Origin: Pseudopithomyces maydicus
Lineage: Eukaryota > Ascomycota > Dothideomycetes > Pleosporales > Didymosphaeriaceae
Assembly: GCA_026873275.1 (NCBI GenBank)
Contig: JANTUC010000001.1
Location: 3,534,001 to 3,598,000, forward strand
Direction: 5' to 3'
Length of the DNA: 64,000 bases
The notes beneath the pieces were generated by a model that did no database searches, was not told the origin of the DNA, and saw only the letters and a list, made by a program, of their open reading frames with translations. Below, in pieces: positions 58,288 through 64,000 of this stretch (the stretch's first letter is position 1; each line of letters opens with the position of its first letter). The position numbers and the translations under genes were made by a program.

Positions 58288-60099
58288 TGGGGCTAGGTCG
58301 GACACTGTGTAAATATAGGCACAGAGGTGTAGGCCTTAACAGAGGTTCCACTGCCTTGAACAAGTCGTGTGGCTGTCTGGTACAGGAATGATAGGTCCAA
58401 GTCTTGAGGACGCGTAACAGAAGTGAGCGCAAACTGATATGAGAGGCGTCGAAACTACGATGGCTGGTGATGCTGATGCTCACTCGTGTAGTAGGGCCTG
58501 GAGAGTGGGGCCGGTGGGCGGTCTCCGCAGAACGCGGGCTGGTACTAGTCGACTTCCGAAGTGTGCGGCTATCAATGACGCCAGAGTGTTATTGTGCCAC
58601 GCTCAGGCAGCTGCAGGGTGACACTGGGCAATGGCATGAATGGTGTACAGCCCAGTGTGGGTGTAGAGACAATGTGTTTGCTACGAGCGGTTGTAAATTG
58701 AGAGCCAACAGGGAGCCACATTGGCAAGCAGCCTTTGTCTTCATAAGCGAACCTAGCGAGGTAAGTTTCCCTGGCGTTGGTTGCTAGCACAGCCCCAGGA
58801 TGCACCTGAGATGCAGACGGCATATCGGAGGAGCTGAGCCCCCGCTAGTTCGGAAAGCCGTGATACTTGGCACGACCCATGGCAAAGGTCAAAACCACAT
58901 CAAAAAGAAGAATTCACATGTATCTTTGAGGGTAACAGATGCATTGGGAGCCATGGCAAAGAACTTCCTCGTGCGAACACTGTGTGCTTGTGAGCCGAGG
59001 TGTCGCCCATCCGCAAGAGTGGAAAACAAAGGATCGGCTGGACCCTCGAAGGATTCCCGGCTTAAGGAATAGGACCCTACCAACAAAAATTATCATACGA
59101 GGTGGTGATCTACCATGCAGTGCGTGAAGTACCCTGGCCCATGTCACTCATTTCGCTCATTTTACTTCCTTTCTGTTTCTGGCTCTCCTGTCCGTAATGT
59201 TTAGCATGTGCAGCACCCCGACCATGCAAGTAAGTAAGTAGCTGCGCAGTGACTCGAAAGGTCTGACATCGATAAGGCAAAAGGCGCAAGTAATCAGATA
59301 GGAAGTCGCTGCCGTGTTATCCATAGCTGCCGAGTTAGGCTGAGACACCAATACAGATCTGCTAAATATACGCATCACTCCCCTAATTTTTCCAATCGAT
59401 CCACACAATTCACAAACCAAACAATCTAACCTGCGCATCATCGTACATCCTCAGCCTATATATCTACTATACAGTTCCATAGTTTATACAAGCAGTCTGA
59501 ACCACCGACTTATTCCCCATGGGACACTAAAAGTCTACCCGGAGCGGACGTTTCAGAATCACAGCTCCCTCTTCCAATCACATGGGGTCCCGAACGCACT
59601 ACTCTGTAATGGTGTATCGAGGTCGGCGCTCATTTGCGCCGACATACCGCCTGCGCCCAATATGACACTTGAAACATGCAGAATGATAAACTTGTTTCCC
59701 AAGGTCCATATGGGCTCACGTCACGCTGGAAAACCATTGGACACCCAGTCTGATTTTCTGGAAAGAAATTCACGAGTTACAGCCTTCTTGCATTCACATT
59801 CCTGGTATGCATGGGGTACATGTGTGTGCGCATGAGACGCAGATGTAGGGTTGGTTCAGGTGCACTTGTTGCATTATGTTGGTCGGTACCTACCCAAGGT
59901 TTGTGGTGGCAGAACTTATTCTCACCACAACCGTAGTTCTAGACATTGCCGCCAATGAAGAATTCACGCAAACCACCCGGCAGGCAACCCTCCCCACGAA
60001 CGCTCCGTAGCTCTTCCCAGGGGAAATGAATCAACTGTAGCGCTGTATTGGTGGCGGTGGTCGGTCCAACTTCGGTCGGCGCAAGAGTCCTTGACACCA
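58288..60099. other. Intergenic, no gene seen
   Basis: Between two minus-strand genes. Small open frames only, no motif. Probably the promoter of the 57.2-58.3 kb gene and the 3' side of the secreted-protein gene. Confidence 0.5.
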
Positions 60100-61777
60100 C
60101 TATTCAAAGACGGTCACGAAGGTTGTAGCGACCGCTTCAGCAGGATATTCCGTGGGTGCGGAAGCGAAAGCGGAAGGTTCTGGAACCATCGTCGAAGGGA
60201 TCGCCGAATTATCCTTTACCCCAGTACCAGTAGATTCAGATGACCCTCCTTTGCTCTCTGTAGCTTCAGTTGCTACAGAAGATGCTTGAGAGGCACCACT
60301 CGGATCATAACAGGCGAACGAGAGCTTCTTCACTTTTGGTCCGGCAGGTTTATCGTTGTCATCCCAACTCTGATCGGTGCCCGGCTCCCACTTCATGTTA
60401 ACATAGGGCCAGCAGAGCTTCGATCCCACCTTTGCAATGTCCCCTGACACGAAGACATCAGCTGCTGAGAACGAAGACCCTTTATTCGAGGCAGCTGAGT
60501 CCACTACCTGAAACTTAGTTCCAGTATATTTACTCTTGCTGCACCCGTTTCCGGTAAAGTCGCCACCACACTCCGAGACGTCATTCTCTTCCCACGTTAC
60601 GAGCGCCTGAGATTCATCGATAGCAGCAATGCGGGCGTTGACGCAGTCGATATCGCTTCGATGCTGCGTCACATCGTTCGGTCCCTGACCAAGGGTGTCC
60701 TTGGCACTGAGCTGGGCGACCCGTACGATGCGCGTGTCCTTTGCGCTGCCTCCATCAGGTCTTGACACCCATGCGAGAATATAACTGTTACTACCCATAC
60801 GCACCATATCGCTGTATGAGCCTCGAGTGCCACCAAATGCCTCGGCGGCATAAAACTCCTTAGGATGATCCTGTCCGATAGTAGGCATTTCATCCGCGGT
60901 GCTCGACGCAATACTGATCTTTCCATCGTCCGCGGTGCACACCGCTGCGAAAGGGATACTATCCGACGTCGAAAGCGCAATACCGAAATTGTGGCCGCAG
61001 TGCTGAGTCTGAGAATACTTCCCATCGATACGCGACCCTTCGTCATCAAGATAGACTTCACTGTCTCCTCCATGACCGGCCGCTGTTCCGCCATAGTATT
61101 CAGCGCGGAAGAACGCAGCATACGTGCCATTCTCTCCAAACTTCAGGTCGCCATCTAACGACCCTTTATTGGCGCGAAATTTCGTGTCCGGGAACATGTT
61201 GAAGGTGACGGCCTTGCCTCCAACAGGGGTGCTCCAGGCCTGTTTCCCGTCCTTGTATCGTACGACCGTGGGAGTCCAGTATTCCTCGGGGTCATTTTGC
61301 GTCATGTTTATGTGGGTGAGGAGAGCGAAGCCATCGTTGTGAGCGACCAGGCCACTGGCTACAGATTGTCAGTATGAATATTCAACACAAGTGTATAGAT
61401 ATTTAATTCATTTACAAACACTCACCTTCCATAGCACCGTCAATGGTAAAAGCATCGCCCTCGCTTTTGAACGTGTCTAGTGACAACTTCTGTACATGCA
61501 CGTTGCTGCTCCCTTCCAGGTAGGCAAGATATCCATTCTTCCCATCGGGTGAGACCTGAGTGACGTAAATAATTTAGAAAAGCCTACAGCTGGAGCGCAT
61601 CCCACATACTGCGAACGGTGTCCTATGATGGTGAGGGTTATCTGCGAATTCACTTAATACGACAGGTTCGAAATCAATTGCAAGCTCTAGGCTGTCCACA
61701 TGGGTTTCCAGATTGGAATTTCCCCAGACGCCCTGCGCCACCGCTCCCACGAGGACAAAGAAAGTAATTGACAGCAT
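60100..61777 (-). CDS. Secreted protein, repeat/propeller-like, unknown function
   Basis: 518 aa, intact, three exons (61610-61777, 61426-61555, 60100-61358). A strong signal peptide (MLSITFFVLVGAVAQGVWG) precedes a beta-rich region with repeated blade-like pieces such as PFAVSPDGKNGYLAYLEG, GLVAHNDGFALLTHIN, AYVP-type Asp/Gly turns, IALSTSDSIPFAAVCTADDG and ILAWVSRPDGGSAKDTRIVR. The order suggests a beta-propeller-like fold (inference). The C-terminus is Ser/Thr/Ala-rich and ends TTFVTVFE without a GPI signal. Extracellular or wall association is likely. I do not recognise a named family. Introns 61556-61609 and 61359-61425 have GTATGT and GTGAGT donors. Confidence 0.75.
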
Positions 61778-62944
61778 GCTGTTTGGAAAAGACTTGAAAA
61801 GAATGTGATTGTATCTGGCTTAAAGAATGAAGGTGTATTGGCAACAATATGTAGGCAAACGGGAGGTGATGATTTTAAGGTCGCGCAACCTTCCTCGTGG
61901 TGGGTGCCTAGCTCTCAGTATGGCTGCTGCGGGGACAGAGAGGGCGTATGGCGCTGTGCCACGCGGGATGGACGTTTCACAGTTGTGAATGGTGCAGTTG
62001 ATGGCGCAGGAGGCTGTTGGAATTGCAGTGTTGTAGCATTTTGATTTTCCACTGTGAGCATTGTCCAGCTATAGCGCGCGCAAACGGTCACGAACTGACT
62101 TACTATATACCAATACAACGTCGTACAAATGCAACACTTTATCAATTACTTTGCATACTAACTGCAATTAATTTTGCTCTTAGCACTTGTTTAGAGATCC
62201 GTATAGGGGTTAAAGAGCTGAACGACGCGGCGGCCGATGGTCCCTTGTCGGTGGTTTCTACATGGCGTACATTTACGGCATCCAATGAATTTCGTGTTCC
62301 TGGTGACCAACATGTGGAGGCGACGGCGTCTGTTTGCTGTACGCGCTTCCGAAACCACGATCGGAAATGACAGCGCGGCTCAACATCTGCACAGTCCAAT
62401 GCGGGTGATCGGCTCAGCCTTCGAGCTTGAATGTCACGCATGAAACAGGCGAGGTATGCAAGACACCTCCCTCATACAGTAGGTATGTGTTATCTAAGCT
62501 AGGATTGGGTCTGGAGATCGCCCGGTTAGTTTGAGGTTCGAATGGAACCAGTTGTGGTCGTCTATTGGAGTCCTGCATATGCATGTATGCCTCAGGGTCT
62601 CATGTTGAGGAAGACCCTGCGCTTGAGCATTCGAATTGGTATTATAGCACAGAAAATAGACGGAAGATGCAATCATAGTATGAAAAACATTTTGCTTGTG
62701 CCCCATCCCCCACCAATAGCGTGCGTGACAAATTGCTAGACGATGCCCCACTGCCCCCCTTTCCCCCTCCCCCCGCCAAATACTTCATGTCGAATCATAG
62801 CTCAAGAAAATTTTTCCTGAGGCTGCAAAGCACACAGATGATAGTAATTAGCTAGAGGATGATACAGAGGATTCAAAACTTTTATGCTGTCCATATAGTT
62901 TTATTAAAAATAGCTTTTTCCATCAAATATTCCCGGTTTCGATT
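61778..62944. other. Intergenic, no gene seen
   Basis: Promoter of the secreted-protein gene and the tRNA flank. Short open frames without motif. Confidence 0.55.
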
Positions 62945-63035
62945 GGGGAGTTGGCGCAATGGTAGCGCGTTGGTTTTCGGTTCTTCTACAATAGCTGTAC
63001 ACCAAAGGTTGTGGGTTCGAGCCCCATGCTCCTCG
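62945..63035 (+). tRNA. tRNA with intron, probably tRNA-Arg (anticodon TCG)
   Basis: The 7-bp acceptor GGGGAGT pairs with GCTCCTC (two G-T pairs). The D arm is GCGC-AATGGTA-GCGC. The anticodon stem TTGGT/ACCAA encloses 26 nt, i.e. a 7-nt loop plus a 19-nt intron after position 37. Variable AGGTT and T arm GTGGG-TTCGAGC-CCCAT complete the tRNA. Reading the loop as TT-TCG-G gives Arg(TCG); the intron placement makes the anticodon call less certain than the gene itself. Five T (63066-63070) follow as a Pol III terminator. Confidence 0.8.
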
Positions 63036-63400
63036 TCCCATCTGCGTTCAGACGGAAAGACCTTCTTTTTCACAATTTTAGAAAGTGATTTTTTTGAGCT
63101 TAAATCGAGGAAAAAAGGGGAAAAGAGGGCATTTTTAATAGATTTTTTTAATATTCTTATTTTCTATATATTATTAAGTGATAGTAGACTTATTCTTTGT
63201 ATTTCTATTTATAATATATTATAATATAACTAAATAAAAGATTTTAATGAATTTTATTTTTTCAGTCCCCCTTATTTCGGGCCTAAAATTTTTTTGCCTT
63301 TTAATACTTTCAGAGTATTAATAAAAAAATCTTTACTTTCTATTTATTCTTCCCATTCCCTTATATAAAAGATTATTTGTGGATACCTATCTGAAACATG

Positions 63401-63420
63401 ATATCACGTGATATCACGTG
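63401..63420. repeat. Tandem duplicate of ATATCACGTG
   Basis: Two perfect copies, each containing CACGTG, in AT-rich DNA and followed by AC (so TCACGTGA/TCACGTGAC cores). Read directly. Confidence 0.9.
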
Positions 63421-63430
63421 ACTAGAGTGA

Positions 63431-63456
63431 GGCCCGGGGCCGGGGCCCGGGGCCGG
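63431..63456. repeat. GC-only island built of GGCCCGGGGCC units
   Basis: GGCCCGGGGCC is followed by GGGGCCCGGGGCCGG, a self-complementary stretch of 26 G/C bases amid more than 70 % A/T. It could form hairpins. Read directly. Confidence 0.9.
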
Positions 63457-63647
63457 AGTTAGGTATAGGTACTTCTAATAGATTGAAGGTTGTCTTATCG
63501 TATAAATGAATCAAGGTATTTATCTTAAATTAGAGACTGACCGTATCAAGCTTCAAGGAATTGTCATAAATCTATTCGCAATACTTTTTTCTTGAGTTAG
63601 TCTGTCTTTCTATCCACTGGATATGTATCTCCATTTCAATTTTATAG

Positions 63648-63651
<4 letters not shown>

Positions 63652-63679
<28 letters not shown>
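63652..63679. repeat. (TA)n dinucleotide repeat, 14 units
   Basis: An uninterrupted AT/TA run at the distal end of the AT-rich block. Confidence 0.9.
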
Positions 63680-63683
<4 letters not shown>

Positions 63684-64000
63684 TGTCTGCTCTTCCATCT
63701 GAATTAGACATAAATCTAAGGAAAAATTAGTTTAAAGATGTCAATCTGGTTTTTCGACGAGAGACTTTCTGTCAGAAGAATCATTATTAAGTTGTGAATT
63801 AAAATTATTCAGCACTTCTACTTTGAATATGGCTCTACTTTAAGTATAAAAGCTGGTACTTGTATGCCCTATGCAACGAGAAATACAACTTCTATATTTT
63901 TTACTTGATTTATTTCTTAAAAACATAATAATAACCGCTCAGTTCAAGCTAGTGGTAAATATTCGCGGGTTGTCAATCACATACCATCACTAAATCTAGT

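Larger units (their letters stand above)
63036..64000. other. Very AT-rich, repeat-like sequence at the window end
   Basis: Composition changes sharply just after the tRNA terminator to long A/T runs with no coding potential. Embedded are a 10-bp tandem palindromic unit (63401-63420), a pure G/C island (63431-63456) and a TA microsatellite (63652-63679). This suggests a decayed mobile element or heterochromatic repeat. Confidence 0.6.

Noticed and set aside
1..64000. A secondary-metabolite cluster around the phosphopantetheinyl transferase and MFS gene
   Set aside because: No polyketide synthase, NRPS, terpene cyclase or tailoring genes are present; the transferase is the small AcpS type and the neighbours are housekeeping genes.
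1..64000. CRISPR arrays or bacterial operons
   Set aside because: Repeats are microsatellites without spacer structure, and genes have spliceosomal introns.

Overview
The window is nuclear DNA of a filamentous ascomycete (Pezizomycotina). Genes on both strands carry short GT-AG introns (about 47-170 nt, most near 50-60) with CTAAC/CTGAC branch points. The families present are typical of this group: Zn2Cys6 regulator, RTA1-like, DUF3433, Bys1/thaumatin-like and Alt a 1-like secreted proteins, and a QDR-type MFS transporter. A Dothideomycete-like mould is my guess; no marker here fixes the genus.

Layout. 1-4.9 kb: GC-rich, low-complexity, no convincing gene; probably a long regulatory leader for the Zn2Cys6 factor (4939-7444). 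Then a Gvp36-like BAR protein (9269-10726), an RTA1-like membrane protein (12543-13802), a 1428-residue duplicated DUF3433 membrane protein (15132-19809) and a secreted Bys1/thaumatin-like protein (21375-22268). 22.3-28.3 kb is a gene desert, AT-rich from about 24.2 to 27.1 kb. 28.3-32.0 kb: mitochondrial-type phosphopantetheinyl transferase (-), tRNA-Ser (-), and a protein with a Ty1/copia Gag-like N-terminus (+). 33.5-39.2 kb: housekeeping block with aspartate aminotransferase (-), syntaxin-18/Ufe1 SNARE (-) and an MFS transporter (+). 40.5-43.6 kb: small secreted protein (+), charged coiled-coil protein (-) and a broken STAND-NTPase-like gene (+). 45.4-58.3 kb: APC10/Doc1 (+), ELO fatty-acid elongase (-), Pro/Gly-rich protein (-), PHD-finger protein (-) and a single-pass membrane protein with a PPxY motif (-). 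60.1-61.8 kb: secreted protein (-). The end holds an intron-containing tRNA (+) and then very AT-rich repeat-like DNA.

The strongest window-wide signal is technical. Eleven otherwise well-formed genes change reading frame, and in ten of them (conserved or clearly structured, including APC10, Ufe1, Gvp36, RTA1 and MFS) every break can be placed at a run of three to six G or C. Adding or removing one base at each place gives a continuous CDS divisible by three once introns are removed. This points to homopolymer errors in the assembly rather than ten independent pseudogenes. The one locus that looks genuinely broken is the STAND-like gene at 42.2-43.6 kb, which has a frame break at an A run, an internal TGA and no Walker A motif.

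I see no biosynthetic cluster, CRISPR array or intact mobile element. The genes are mostly unrelated housekeeping and membrane/secretory functions. The most interesting biology is the apparently domesticated Gag-like protein, the P-loop-less STAND relic beside a divergently transcribed unknown gene, the DUF3433 internal duplication, and an APC10 whose DOC domain is interrupted by a long acidic insert.
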